DNA from: JADHLJ01 sp038118725
Lineage (GTDB): Bacteria; Pseudomonadota; Alphaproteobacteria; Thalassobaculales; Thalassobaculaceae
Assembly (NCBI GenBank): GCA_038118725.1
Contig: JAYOIK010000021.1
Location: 1-64,000, forward strand
DNA length: 64,000 nucleotides
Direction: 5' to 3'
The translations under genes were made by a program, and so were the position numbers. Below the pieces are notes generated by a model. The model did not search any database, was not told the DNA's origin, and saw only the letters and a list, made by a program, of their open reading frames with translations. Below are positions 27,162 through 36,388 of the stretch, in pieces. How positions within the stretch are numbered: position 1 is the first letter of the stretch; every line of letters begins with the position of its first letter.

Positions 27162-28118
27162 TTATTTAACGAGCGGCATCACTTCGCCCGCGAACCACTC
27201 CATCTGCTCCAAGGTCGCCTCGACTTCCGGACGCTGGAACAAGAAGATCATCGTGCCGACGCCGACCTCGCCGAAGCCGGCGATGTCCTCGGCGATATCC
27301 GCCGGGTTTCCGGTCATGATCTGGCGCTTGCCGTCGGCGCCTAGGCGTTCCTTGGCCAGCACCGCGCCGCTGAAGAAGTAGCCGATATCGAGCTCCGCGA
27401 AATCGCGGCCCTCCTTGTCGCAAACCTGGCGCAACGTATCCAGACGGGCGGCGAGTTCCTCGGGCGTGGTGAGCGGGAATTTCGGGTTGTTGCCGACCGG
27501 ATACCATCCGTCGCCAAGCCACGCCGCCCGGCGCAGGGCAGGCTTGCTCTCGCCGCCGACCCAGATCGGCGGATGCGGCTTCTGCACCGGAAGGGGCTTG
27601 AAGTGAATATCGGAAAAGCGCGCGTATTGTCCTTCATATTTTGGATTATCAGAAGTCCATAATTCCTTGAAAATGGATAAATATTCATTCGTAACCGCGC
27701 CGCGTTCCGCAAAGGGCGGCGCGCCGATCGCCGCGATCTCCTCGGCCATCCAACCAGCGCCGACCCCCACGGTTACGCGGCCTTCGGAGAGCACGTCCGC
27801 GCTGGAAATGATCTTGGCCGTCAGCACCGGGTCGCGATAAGGCACCACCATGACCGAGGTCAGGATGCGGATCCTGTCGGTCTTGCCCGCGATATAGGTG
27901 AGCGCGGTCAACTGCTCGTGACATTCCACCACCGCGGCGCCGGGCCAGATCCCGTCCTCGGTATAGGGATAGGTGCTCTCAATGCCGCCGGGCACGATGA
28001 TGTGATCATTCGGCGCGATCACGTCGAACCCGACCGCCTCGCCCTTTTGGGCGATCGCCGTCAGCCCTTCCGGGCTCGAGGCCGCCCCGCGTAACATGGT
28101 TTGAAAGCCGAATTTCAT
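27162..28118 (-). CDS. LLM class F420/flavin-dependent oxidoreductase (paralog 2)
   Basis: 318-residue luciferase-like oxidoreductase that aligns end to end with its downstream neighbour (shared blocks SVMVVP, GRVTVGVGAGWM, EYLSIFKELWTS, GGESKPALRRAAWLGDGWYP). The two probably arose by tandem duplication. Bases 27631-27690, coding for the KELWTS region, contain only 17 G or C out of 60, while the paralog is GC-rich at the same place. Substrate unknown. Confidence 0.85.
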   Translation of the reverse strand: MKFGFQTMLRGAASSPEGLTAIAQKGEAVGFDVIAPNDHIIVPGGIESTYPYTEDGIWPGAAVVECHEQLTALTYIAGKTDRIRILTSVMVVPYRDPVLTAKIISSADVLSEGRVTVGVGAGWMAEEIAAIGAPPFAERGAVTNEYLSIFKELWTSDNPKYEGQYARFSDIHFKPLPVQKPHPPIWVGGESKPALRRAAWLGDGWYPVGNNPKFPLTTPEELAARLDTLRQVCDKEGRDFAELDIGYFFSGAVLAKERLGADGKRQIMTGNPADIAEDIAGFGEVGVGTMIFLFQRPEVEATLEQMEWFAGEVMPLVK

Positions 28119-28159
28119 GACTGTTTCCTCACTCGAGCCTTAACGTTTTCATTCTCATT

Positions 28160-28300
28160 CGTCATCCCGCCGATGGGCGGGATCCACTCCGCCGGCGTTC
28201 TATTCCAGCGTTGACTCGGAAAACACGCGCATATTGAAAATTGAACGATATCCTTGCTGCCTAGTAGGCGGAATGGGTCCCGCCCCGCGGCGGGATGACG
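28160..28300. repeat. REPIN-like element B
   Basis: Inverted arms lie at about 28160-28192 and 28268-28300. The left stem is ATCCCGCC with GGCGGGAT around GATG and the right stem TCCCGCC with GGCGGGA around CCGC, both perfect. The outward ends read GTCATC and the inward ends GGAATGGGTC or its complement. It lies in the gap between two LLM genes. Confidence 0.8.
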
Positions 28301-28326
28301 GTCTTACAGGGACTTGAGTTACCTCC

Positions 28327-29265
28327 TCACCCCCGCTTTGGTTCCCGTAACTCCTTCACACGGCTCAGGACCTTCTCGATCAGCTGTTCGGTCTGATCCT
28401 CCATCTCCGCGTCGCCGGCGCCGATGGGGCGCAGGATGAACTTGGAGATGCCGTGATCGGCATATTGCTGAATACGGTCGAGCATCTCGTCCGCGCCGCC
28501 GACGATGAAGCCTTCCTTGGCCGGCTTGCCGAGGCGCTTTTCGAAATCGGCGCCCATCTTCTTGACCGGTTCCTCGTCCCAGGAGCCGAAGCGCACGCCC
28601 ATGGCCGCCCCGAAATGATCATGGTCGATGGAGCGACCGTGCTTTTCCGTGGCAAGCAGGATCTTGTCGACCACCACGCCGGCCTCCGCCGGCGAGTCCG
28701 CCGCCGCCTGCCAGCCGGTGCCGTATTTCGCCGTGCGCTCGATCGCCGCGTCGGAGGAGCCACCGACCCAAAGCGGAAGCGGGTTCTGCACGGGGCGCGG
28801 GCTGACAACCGCCTTTTCGTACTGGTAATGCTTGCCCTCGAAGGTGACCTCGTCCTCGGTCCAGAGGCGGCTCATGATCTCCAGCGCCTCGTTCATGCGT
28901 TGACCACGCGCCTTGGTGGCGGTGCCTGTCGCGATGAAGTCACGAGACCGGTTGCTACCGAGCCCGAAGGCCGGAAGTAGCCGCCCTCCCGAGAGGTAGT
29001 CGATGGTCGAGCATTGCTTGGCGGTTTGCAGAGGATCCCGCAGCCCCATGGAGGCGACGTTCATCCCGAACTTGACCTTCTTCGTGGCCCCGGCCAGCGC
29101 CGCCATGGTGCTCATGCATTCCAGGAACGGCTCGCGCGAGACCAGCCGGTCGGTCTGCCACAGGGAGTCCACTCCGGCCTCGTCGCACCGCTTCACCCAG
29201 CGCCAATACCCCTCGGCGCTCGAGAAGGTGAACGCCGCCATTCCCAGTCCGACACCGATCGCCAT
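28327..29265 (-). CDS. LLM class flavin/F420-dependent oxidoreductase (third)
   Basis: 312-residue luciferase-like enzyme from a different branch than the tandem pair. It has YWRWVKRCDEAGVDSLWQTD at the cofactor strand, LSGGRLLPAFGLGSNR, and PLPLWVGGSSDAAIERTAKYGTGW. The substrate is unknown. It is 18 bases downstream of the fourth LLM gene and probably in the same transcript. Confidence 0.83.
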   Translation of the reverse strand: MAIGVGLGMAAFTFSSAEGYWRWVKRCDEAGVDSLWQTDRLVSREPFLECMSTMAALAGATKKVKFGMNVASMGLRDPLQTAKQCSTIDYLSGGRLLPAFGLGSNRSRDFIATGTATKARGQRMNEALEIMSRLWTEDEVTFEGKHYQYEKAVVSPRPVQNPLPLWVGGSSDAAIERTAKYGTGWQAAADSPAEAGVVVDKILLATEKHGRSIDHDHFGAAMGVRFGSWDEEPVKKMGADFEKRLGKPAKEGFIVGGADEMLDRIQQYADHGISKFILRPIGAGDAEMEDQTEQLIEKVLSRVKELREPKRG

Positions 29266-29283
29266 AGCCGTCTCCCTCCTCGC

Positions 29284-30285
29284 CTAAACCTCGTTCACCA
29301 ACGGCAGGACATCCGTCACCAACCGCTCGAACTGACCGATCTGGTCACGCGATGTCGCCCGCAGCGCGATATGCTTGACCCCGGAGCCGATGAACCCACG
29401 CAACGTCTCGGCGCAGGCCTCCGGCGTTCCATGCGCCGTCCAGTCCCGGGTACGCTCCACCGTGAAACGAATGCCGTAGTAATCCGCCAGGAAGTCGCGG
29501 GTTTCCTCCAGCGCCTCGTCCGGATCGTCGCGCACGCAGATATTGACCACGAGGGCGTTATCCATTGCGTCGGCGTCCTTGCCATGGGCGCTGGCGGAGG
29601 CGCGAATATGCCCCCAGGCCTCGGTAAAGGTCGCGGGGCTCACCGAATGAGTCATCCAGCCGTCGCAGATCTCGCCGACCTTGGCCAGGGTCTTCACCGG
29701 CATCCGCCCCGCCGAACCGCCACTCGCGAGCCGAGTGATGTTGGTCGCGGCCCAGACCGGGCTCGGCTGCTTCAGGGGCTTGGGGACGATGGTCACCTTG
29801 TCATAGTCGTGGAACCGGCCCTGGAAGGTCACCTCGTCCTCGGCGAAGAGACGGTGAAACAGTTCGATCCGCTCCCACATCAAGGCGCGGCGATCCGCCG
29901 AGGAAACGCCGGTATTGCGGTCCTCGCGCGCCCAGGCCTCGCCGCTGCCGCCACCAGCGCAGGCCACCATGACGGTACGCCCGCCGGAAATCTGGTCAAG
30001 GCTGGCCCATTGATAGGCCAGATCCAGCGCCGCGCGTTGGGTGAAACTGCCCATGCAGGCGGGACCGAGCCGCACCCGTTCGGTCCGTGCCGCGACCGCC
30101 GTCAGCAGGGTGATCGCGTCAAGCCTCGGATTGGTTAGGAACGCATCGCCGGACCAGACTGTGTTGAATAACCCGCTTGTTTCGGCGCGTACCCCTAGAT
30201 CAATCAGATCCGCCGGTGTGCTGTAGCCGAGCACCGGTCCACGATTGGAGAGCATGAGTCCGAAACTTACAGGGCCGTCCGGCAT
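29284..30285 (-). CDS. LLM class flavin/F420-dependent oxidoreductase (fourth)
   Basis: 333-residue luciferase-like enzyme. Recognisable parts are VSFGLMLSNRGP at the start, FNTVWSGDAFLTNPRLDAITLL and GGRTVMVACAGGGSGEAW, with PVWAATNITRLAS in place of the usual WIGG. It ends 24 bases from the end of fbiC, directly downstream of the F420 synthesis genes, so it is a strong candidate for an F420-using enzyme. Confidence 0.83.
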   Translation of the reverse strand: MPDGPVSFGLMLSNRGPVLGYSTPADLIDLGVRAETSGLFNTVWSGDAFLTNPRLDAITLLTAVAARTERVRLGPACMGSFTQRAALDLAYQWASLDQISGGRTVMVACAGGGSGEAWAREDRNTGVSSADRRALMWERIELFHRLFAEDEVTFQGRFHDYDKVTIVPKPLKQPSPVWAATNITRLASGGSAGRMPVKTLAKVGEICDGWMTHSVSPATFTEAWGHIRASASAHGKDADAMDNALVVNICVRDDPDEALEETRDFLADYYGIRFTVERTRDWTAHGTPEACAETLRGFIGSGVKHIALRATSRDQIGQFERLVTDVLPLVNEV

Positions 30286-30308
30286 GATGGCTTCGCTTCC
30301 TCGCCCGG

Positions 30309-32780
30309 TTAGTCGGCGCTTCCCTGAATTTCATAGCCCGGTCGGATAAGATCCGCCGCGCCGTCACGCTTGCGCGCCTTTCGCACGGGCGTGTTGACCA
30401 CATCGGCGAGCGGCGGGGCGTTGTAGGAACGCGCGCGTTGCGCCTCGTTCACCAGGCCGTAGAGGGTCGAGCGCTGCCCCGGCTCGCGGCCGAGCGAGCG
30501 AATCACCGCGTCCATCTTCTCGGGTGGCAGTTCCTGACCATGGCTGGCGCCGGCGGAGCGGGTAATGGTCTCGTTCATCAGGGTGCCGCCGAAATCATTG
30601 GCGCCGGATTCCAGGCACACCCCCGCCCCGGTCGGACCGAGCTTAACCCAGGAGGTTTGAATGTTGGGGATCAAGGGATGCAGCGCCAGCCGCGCCACGG
30701 CATGGATCAGAACGGTCTCGCGCCAGCTCGGCCCGCGCCGCGCGCCACCGCGCAGATAGATCGGTGCCTCCATATGCACGAAGGGCAAGGGCACGAACTC
30801 GGTGATGCCACCGGTCCGTGCCTGTAACTCGCGCAGACGGATCAGATGACGCGCCCAATGGACGGGCTTGTCGACGTGACCGAACATGATGGTCGAAGTG
30901 GTGCGCAAGCCCACGTTATGCGCGGTCTCGACCACTTCCAGCCATTGCGCGGTGTTGACCTTGTCCGGACAAAGGATCGCCCTGACCTCGTCATCCAACA
31001 CCTCGGCCGCGGTTCCCGGCAGGCTGCCGAGACCCGCATCGCGCAGGCGCCCGAGGAATGTATCCAGCGGGATGTCGAGGGTGCGCGCGCCCTGATGCAC
31101 TTCCAGCGGAGAGAACGCGTGGATATGCAGATCCGGCAACGCGGCCTTCAGCGCCCTGGTGATCTCGAGATAGGTGTTACCGTCGTAATCCGGGTGGATA
31201 CCGCCTTGCAGGCATACCTCGGTGGCGCCGCGCTCCCACGCCTCGGTGGCCCGGCGCACGATCTCCTCCATCGCCAGGTCATAGGGCTTGCCGCGCAGGC
31301 TTTCCTGGGTCTTGCCCTTGGAGAACGCGCAGAACTTGCAACCGAAGTAACAGACATTGGTGTAGTTGATATTGCGGTTGACGACGTAGCGCACGGAGTC
31401 GCCGTTCATCTTGCGGCGCAGCTCGTCGGCGGCCTTGGCGATGGTCTCGACCTCGCCGTCACGGGCGTGAAACAGGCGCGCGATCTCCCGCTCGCTCAGC
31501 GTATCGCCGGACATCGCGCTGTCGAGAACCGCGTCGAGATCGTCATGCGCCAGAAAACCCGGAGTCACGTCCAATTCCGGAATCCGGTTATCCGGCGCCT
31601 CGGCCCGGCCCGGCGACCAATCCTCGGTCCGGGCAAGGCCATCCGCGTCGGACGCCGATAGGATCGCGGCCCTGAAGCCGGGATCAAGCCAGACCTCCAC
31701 GTCCCGCGCGTAGTCCGGGTAGATCGACAGGCGCTCCACCAGGATCTTACCCATGGAGGCGGTGTCGCGGGCCAGAACGTCAAGATGCGGCCAGGGCGCC
31801 TCGGGGTTGACGTGATCCGGCGTCACCGGCGAGACGCCGCCCCAGTCGTTGATCCCAGCCGGGATCAGCCGGGCCGCGTCGCCGTAGGAGAGGTTCGGCG
31901 GTGCCTGGATCGACATTTCAGGCCCAAGGATCAACCGCGCCACGGCGATCGTCCATTGCAGATCCTCGAGATCCGGCTCCGGCGCGTCGAACATCTTGGT
32001 GCCGGGCTTGGCGCGGAAGTTCTGGATGATGACTTCCTGGATATGACCATGCGCGTCATGCAGATCCCGGAGCGCCAGCAATGCCTCGATCCGTTCGGCC
32101 CGTGTCTCGCCGATCCCGATCAGGATACCGCTGGTGAACGGCACCTTCTGGCGTCCGGCCTCGGCCATGGTCTCAAGCCGCACCGCCGGGTCCTTATCGG
32201 GCGAGCCATGGTGACAGCCGCCCTTTTCCATCAGACTTGTCGACGCGCTTTCCAACATGATCCCCATGCTGACCGAGGCCTCGCGCAGGCTGGCGATCTC
32301 GGCCGCGGTCATCACGCCGGGATTGAGATGCGGCATCAGACCGGTTTCCTCGAAAACCGCCAGGGCCATGTCCCGTAGATATTCCAGGGTCGTCGCGTAA
32401 CCCATCTCGGCCAGCGCCTCGCGGGCGGCGGCGTAGCGCAGTTCCGGCTTGTCCCCGAGAGTGAACAGCGCCTCCTTGCAGCCCGTTGCCTTGCCCGCGC
32501 GGGCGATCTCAAGGACCTGTTCGCGCGATAGAAACGCTTGCTTCAGATTCCGAGGTGCCTGGGCGAAAGTACAGTAGTGGCAAACATCCCGGCACAATTG
32601 CGTCAACGGAATGAAAACCTTGCGGGAATAGCTGATTTGCCGGCCAAAGCCATGATCGCGCATCCGTCCGGCGACTTGCATCAACGCCGACAGATCCGCG
32701 CGCACCGCCAAGGCCATCGCGGCGGTTTCGTCCGGCCGCTCGGCGGGCTCGGTCCAGAAAAGCTCGTTCGACAAGGTCAT
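30309..32780 (-). CDS. fbiC: FbiC, fused FO synthase (CofG + CofH)
   Basis: 823-residue bifunctional radical SAM enzyme that makes FO, the deazaflavin chromophore of F420, from a ribityl-diaminouracil and tyrosine. The N-terminal half is CofG with cluster Cys C63, C67 and C70 (CRDVCHYC). The C-terminal half is CofH with the second CxxxCxxC (VCYFGCKFCAF) near residues 475-483. The fused order matches actinobacterial FbiC, whereas archaea use two proteins. It overlaps cofC by four bases and is part of the F420 operon. Confidence 0.96.
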   Translation of the reverse strand: MTLSNELFWTEPAERPDETAAMALAVRADLSALMQVAGRMRDHGFGRQISYSRKVFIPLTQLCRDVCHYCTFAQAPRNLKQAFLSREQVLEIARAGKATGCKEALFTLGDKPELRYAAAREALAEMGYATTLEYLRDMALAVFEETGLMPHLNPGVMTAAEIASLREASVSMGIMLESASTSLMEKGGCHHGSPDKDPAVRLETMAEAGRQKVPFTSGILIGIGETRAERIEALLALRDLHDAHGHIQEVIIQNFRAKPGTKMFDAPEPDLEDLQWTIAVARLILGPEMSIQAPPNLSYGDAARLIPAGINDWGGVSPVTPDHVNPEAPWPHLDVLARDTASMGKILVERLSIYPDYARDVEVWLDPGFRAAILSASDADGLARTEDWSPGRAEAPDNRIPELDVTPGFLAHDDLDAVLDSAMSGDTLSEREIARLFHARDGEVETIAKAADELRRKMNGDSVRYVVNRNINYTNVCYFGCKFCAFSKGKTQESLRGKPYDLAMEEIVRRATEAWERGATEVCLQGGIHPDYDGNTYLEITRALKAALPDLHIHAFSPLEVHQGARTLDIPLDTFLGRLRDAGLGSLPGTAAEVLDDEVRAILCPDKVNTAQWLEVVETAHNVGLRTTSTIMFGHVDKPVHWARHLIRLRELQARTGGITEFVPLPFVHMEAPIYLRGGARRGPSWRETVLIHAVARLALHPLIPNIQTSWVKLGPTGAGVCLESGANDFGGTLMNETITRSAGASHGQELPPEKMDAVIRSLGREPGQRSTLYGLVNEAQRARSYNAPPLADVVNTPVRKARKRDGAADLIRPGYEIQGSAD

Positions 32781-33460
32781 CCCCGATCCGCCGCCGGTTT
32801 ACGCGTCATTTCCGCCGCGCGGTCCAGCCGCTCCGCCAAGTCCGCCCGCGCCAGGAACGCGTGGGTATTGGTCTCGCCGCCGCGCGCGCGAAACTCGAGC
32901 AGATCTTGCGGAGTATCGATATCGAACGCAAGCCCGGCGGGGGCCACGATCTCAACCGTGGAATTCAGCGCTTCCGCCGCTCGCTTATGGCGCTCAAAAC
33001 TTCCCGGTCCAAAACGCGTCGGCATCAGCCCCGGCGGCGCGATCAGCAGCGCGTTGGTGCCGTCGCCATCCCGCGCCGGGGCTATTCGAATCATCGGCGA
33101 ACCTGGATCGCCTTCCCCTAGAAAAGCATCGATGTCATCGCTGGACACCAGCGGCAAATCTCCCGGCAGGATAAGCGCCGCCGAGGCCGACACGACCCGC
33201 GGCTCCGCAAGCGCGGTCGCCACCGCCTCGTCATAACCTCGATTGATTTGTTCCGGCACGAGCGTATACGCGCCCGGCGCCAATCCCCTGCCATCGCTGA
33301 CCACGAAGATTTCGTCAACACCACCGGCACGCGACAGGGCCCCCAGCACGTCGGCAAGCATCGCCTCCACGAGCCCCCGCCGTTCCGCGGCGTCGAGCAA
33401 CGGGCTCAATCGGCTTTTCGCCTGATCCAGGTTCTTCACGGGCACAATGGCGACGGCCAC
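32777..33460 (-). CDS. cofC: CofC/FbiD guanylyltransferase of F420 synthesis
   Basis: 227-residue nucleotidyltransferase that activates a three-carbon phospho-acid (2-phospholactate, phosphoenolpyruvate or 3-phosphoglycerate, depending on the organism) with GTP for F420 assembly. The N-terminal VPVKNLDQAKSRLSPLL and LPGDLPLVSSDDI motifs are family marks. Which acid is used cannot be read from the sequence by eye. It starts with GTG, overlapping the cofD stop by one base (TAGTG). Confidence 0.92.
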   Translation of the reverse strand: MAVAIVPVKNLDQAKSRLSPLLDAAERRGLVEAMLADVLGALSRAGGVDEIFVVSDGRGLAPGAYTLVPEQINRGYDEAVATALAEPRVVSASAALILPGDLPLVSSDDIDAFLGEGDPGSPMIRIAPARDGDGTNALLIAPPGLMPTRFGPGSFERHKRAAEALNSTVEIVAPAGLAFDIDTPQDLLEFRARGGETNTHAFLARADLAERLDRAAEMTRKPAADRG

Positions 33461-34428
33461 TAGCGCGCTCCAAGCCGGGCGATGAAGTCGAGACAGTCCC
33501 CCGCCAGCGCGACCCGGTCCTCCAGCGTGCGCATGACGGTCTGGGTGACCAGAACCTCCATGCCGAGAGCGCGAATCTCCTGCTCCTGGTCGCGATCAAC
33601 CTCGTCGATCACCATGGCGTCGATGAAACCCGCGTAATGGCGCGCGACCCCGGCGGCGCTGACCGGCGCGCCGAGTTCGGCCATCATCTTGGCCGCCGGC
33701 CCCTTGATCGCCTGGCCACCGACAATCGGCGACACCGCGACGATGGGGCCGGGAAGCGCCTTGAGCGCGGCCCGCATTCCGGGCAGGCCGAGGATCGGGT
33801 CGACACTGACAAAGGGATTCGAGGGCGCGATCAGAACAGAGGAAACCGCGCCGCTCTCCAAGGATCGCGTCAGGGCCGGGCTTGGCCGGGCATCGGCGAT
33901 GCCTTGAAAGCGAAAACCGGTTACCGCCGGCTCGCAGCGATCTCGGACGAAATAATGCTGGAACGCCAGCGGACCGCCGGCGGTGTCCACGATCGTCGCG
34001 ACCGCGTCATCGGTCATCGGCAGGATGCGCGCGCCGATGCCCAGCGCCTGGCAAATCGCCGCCGTCGCCTGGGTCAGGGTCTCACCCTCGTCGAGCCGCC
34101 GGGTGCGCTCCACATGCATCGCCAAGTCGCCGTCGCCGAGATTGAACCATCCCTCGCCGCCGAGGCCCTTCAAGGCCTCCATGAAGGTCCAGGTCTCGTT
34201 CGCCCGGCCCCAACCCCGTTCCTTGTCCGAAAGGTCCGCCAGCGCATAGACCACAGAATCGATATCCGGCGAGATACGCAGACCGAGATAGCGCATGTCG
34301 TCGCCGGTATTGGCGACCACCGTCAAATTCTCCGGCGCCATCGCGTGAGACAGGCCGAGCACCAGCTTGGCCCCGCCGACCCCACCGGACAGCACCGCCA
34401 GCCCTTGAGCCGGATCGCGAGAATTCAC
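33460..34428 (-). CDS. cofD: CofD/FbiA 2-phospho-L-lactate transferase
   Basis: 322-residue transferase joining the activated phospho-acid to FO to give F420-0 or its dehydro form. The N-terminal LSGGVGGAKLVLGL and VVANTGDDMRYLGLRISPD bind FO and the nucleotide; the SNPFVSVDPIL segment is also typical. It begins with GTG and overlaps cofE by four bases (GTGA), so the operon is tightly coupled. Confidence 0.95.
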   Translation of the reverse strand: MNSRDPAQGLAVLSGGVGGAKLVLGLSHAMAPENLTVVANTGDDMRYLGLRISPDIDSVVYALADLSDKERGWGRANETWTFMEALKGLGGEGWFNLGDGDLAMHVERTRRLDEGETLTQATAAICQALGIGARILPMTDDAVATIVDTAGGPLAFQHYFVRDRCEPAVTGFRFQGIADARPSPALTRSLESGAVSSVLIAPSNPFVSVDPILGLPGMRAALKALPGPIVAVSPIVGGQAIKGPAAKMMAELGAPVSAAGVARHYAGFIDAMVIDEVDRDQEQEIRALGMEVLVTQTVMRTLEDRVALAGDCLDFIARLGAR

Positions 34429-35216
34429 CGGAACATATCCATGTCGCGCGGACGGATCAGCGCGTCCGCGCCCTGGCTCGGCGCGTCCGAGGCGAAGCCG
34501 CGGATCAGAACCACCGGCAAACCCTCGGCGCCCTGGCCTTGCAAAAGCGAGGCGGCGCCGGACAACTCATCGGCGACGGCTTCCTCGCTCACCAGAAGCT
34601 CGCGACCGAACATGTCCCGGTTGCCGCGCAGATCAACCACCGCCGGCAATCCGGCAACACCGATCGCGTGCCCGACCGTGCCGACCCGCCAGGCCCGACC
34701 GATGCTGTCATTGATGATTACGCCGACGGTCACGCCGAGCCGAGCACGCAACTCGTCGCGCAGTTTCGCGGCGCTGGCGTCCGGATCCCGCGGCAAAAGC
34801 AGCAGATGTTCCCGACCCGCCTCGCTTTCGACATTGGAATGGTCGATCCCGGCATTTGCCATCACCAGACCCAGATTCTGCTCGACGATGATCACGCCAG
34901 GACGGGTTTTGACCACCTCGCGGGACTCGCGCAACACCAGTTCGATCTGCCTCGGGTCCTTGTCGACCTCGGCGGCGAGTTCAACGGCGCGCTCCGATGG
35001 CTCGATATCCTCCAGCGCGACGATCCGGCCCTCGGCCTTGGAGACGATCTTCTGGGCAACGACCAGGATGTCGCCGTCGACCAGAACCTCTCCGCTTTCT
35101 TCAAGCGCCGAGATCAGGATCGTGGCCAGGTCATCGCCGGGCTTGACCATCGGGACGCCCGAAAGCGCCGCCAAACTCATGCGGTTGTCGCGGCGGGCGG
35201 GTTCGCGGGTGGACAT
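34425..35216 (-). CDS. cofE: CofE coenzyme F420-0:L-glutamate ligase
   Basis: 263-residue ligase adding glutamates to F420-0 using GTP. Visible motifs are DILVVAQKIVSKAEGRIV, NSIGRAWRVGTVGHAIGVAGLPAVVDLRG and a C-terminal DELSGAASLLQGQG. It lacks the C-terminal nitroreductase-like FMN domain that the actinobacterial FbiB carries to reduce dehydro-F420-0. The gene follows the F420:NADPH oxidoreductase gene by nine bases. Confidence 0.95.
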   Translation of the reverse strand: MSTREPARRDNRMSLAALSGVPMVKPGDDLATILISALEESGEVLVDGDILVVAQKIVSKAEGRIVALEDIEPSERAVELAAEVDKDPRQIELVLRESREVVKTRPGVIIVEQNLGLVMANAGIDHSNVESEAGREHLLLLPRDPDASAAKLRDELRARLGVTVGVIINDSIGRAWRVGTVGHAIGVAGLPAVVDLRGNRDMFGRELLVSEEAVADELSGAASLLQGQGAEGLPVVLIRGFASDAPSQGADALIRPRDMDMFR

Positions 35217-35225
35217 GGAAAGAGA

Positions 35226-35900
35226 TTACTCCGAGGCGGCGGAACCGGGTTCTCCGGTCATCTTGATGCCAGCCCCGTCGATCTTATAGCGCGCGTTCAT
35301 GAAAATCAGCGTCGATGTCAGCGCCTCGGCGACGATCGAATTGGCGATGACACCGGCGTGCCAGGCCTTCATGTCGGCATCCCCGGCGAGTCGCACGACC
35401 TCCTCGCGAGCCTTCGGATCATTGCCGCAGACCAGCACGTCACAGTCGATGGCGTGATCCAGGTCATCCAGGTGCGTCGCCGCGACATTCTGAAAGGCCG
35501 AGACCACCCGCACCCCCTCGCCGAGCTTGTCCTGGGCCGCCTTGGCGCAGGAACCTCCCTCGGGCACATGCACGGTGCGCACCTTCGGCGGCACCAACGG
35601 CACGGTGACATCGACCAGGATCTTGCCCTCCAGCGCCGGCGCGATGGCGTCCAGGGTCGGCATCTGGTTGGCGTAGGGCACGGTCAGCACCACGATTTCG
35701 CCGGCGGCCGCGGCCTCGGGATTGCCCATCCCGGTGATGGTCGTCGTGCCGGCCTCGCCGTTCAACCGCTCCGCCGCTTCGGCCGCGCGCCCGGCGTCGC
35801 GCGAGCCGACGATGATCGTGTGCCCCGCCTTGGCCCACCGCTTGGCGAGCCCCGCTCCCAAGGCGCCGGAGCCTCCGATAATCGCGATCTTCTTGGCCAT
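35226..35900 (-). CDS. npdG: F420:NADPH oxidoreductase
   Basis: 224-residue Rossmann enzyme exchanging hydride between NADPH and F420. The dinucleotide loop is IIGGSGALGAGLAKRW, followed by VGSRDAGRA for the NADP phosphate; VLTVPYANQ and VSAFQNVAA are typical of the family. It is the first gene of the F420 operon, so it probably supplies reduced F420 to the local LLM enzymes. A REPIN-like element lies just upstream. Confidence 0.92.
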   Translation of the reverse strand: MAKKIAIIGGSGALGAGLAKRWAKAGHTIIVGSRDAGRAAEAAERLNGEAGTTTITGMGNPEAAAAGEIVVLTVPYANQMPTLDAIAPALEGKILVDVTVPLVPPKVRTVHVPEGGSCAKAAQDKLGEGVRVVSAFQNVAATHLDDLDHAIDCDVLVCGNDPKAREEVVRLAGDADMKAWHAGVIANSIVAEALTSTLIFMNARYKIDGAGIKMTGEPGSAASE

Positions 35901-35930
35901 GATGTTTGGTTCCTCTTGTTCGCTCTAGAT

Positions 35931-36060
35931 CGTCATCCCGGCGAAGGCCGGGAGCCATTCCTCGGGCGCAACCGCGCGTTATCACCCCACGGAGAGCCTA
36001 ACAACCCCCCTGAATTTTGCGCCGGCGGAATGGGTCCCGGCCTTCGCCGGGATGACGACG
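35931..36060. repeat. REPIN-like element C
   Basis: Inverted arms at 35931-35961 and 36025-36060. The left stem is TCCCGGC with GCCGGGA around GAAG; the right has the same stem around CTTC. The outward ends read GTCATC/GATGAC and the inward ends GGAATGGG or complement. It is the most symmetric copy and lies directly upstream of npdG. Confidence 0.82.
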
Positions 36061-36228
36061 TGTGTTCTCGCGCACAGCTTTAGACGAGATGGGGCGTGCA
36101 AGGCAATTGGAAGTCACGCTTACCTATCCCGGGCCCCAATTGCCGAGGTGGGGGGACGCCCAGACGGTCGGAGAAAATCCTTTTCATCGTCCTCGGGAAA
36201 GTGGGAGCCCAAAGCAGACCCCAATTCA

Positions 36229-36350
36229 GCGTCGCCCCGGCGGAGGCCGGGGCTTGTGCCGCCGGCTTCCACCACGCGCGAGATGATCGCTGTTTTCGCC
36301 CCGCGCGAGACATCACGGCAAGAGCCCTCGCTTCCGCGAGGGCGACGGAA
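36229..36350. repeat. REPIN-like element E, variant subtype
   Basis: The arms are GCCCCGGC with GCCGGGGC around GGAG (about 36232-36256) and GCCCTCGC with GCGAGGGC around TTCC (36324-36343), in opposite orientation with GTCGCCC/GGGCGAC outer ends. The second hairpin also lies 45 bases past the stop of the minus-strand LLM gene and could serve as its terminator, although no strong T run follows. Confidence 0.6.
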
Positions 36351-36388
36351 GCGGAGGCGGAGGCGGCCTCTTACTTCACCCGACTTCC

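Larger units (their letters stand above)
35901..36388. other. 488-base intergenic region rich in palindromes
   Basis: No gene is supported here. The region holds two REPIN-like elements (35931-36060 and about 36229-36350) and presumably the promoter of the F420 operon on its left side. Open frames across it are Arg/Pro-rich shadows of GC-rich repeats. Confidence 0.6.

Noticed and set aside
33637..36083. Two plus-strand frames of over 500 residues
   Set aside because: They lie antisense to cofD, cofE and npdG; composition is typical of GC-rich antisense frames.
36324..36343. Strong terminator after the fifth LLM gene
   Set aside because: The hairpin is perfect but no T run follows on the minus strand, and it matches the REPIN-like arms better.
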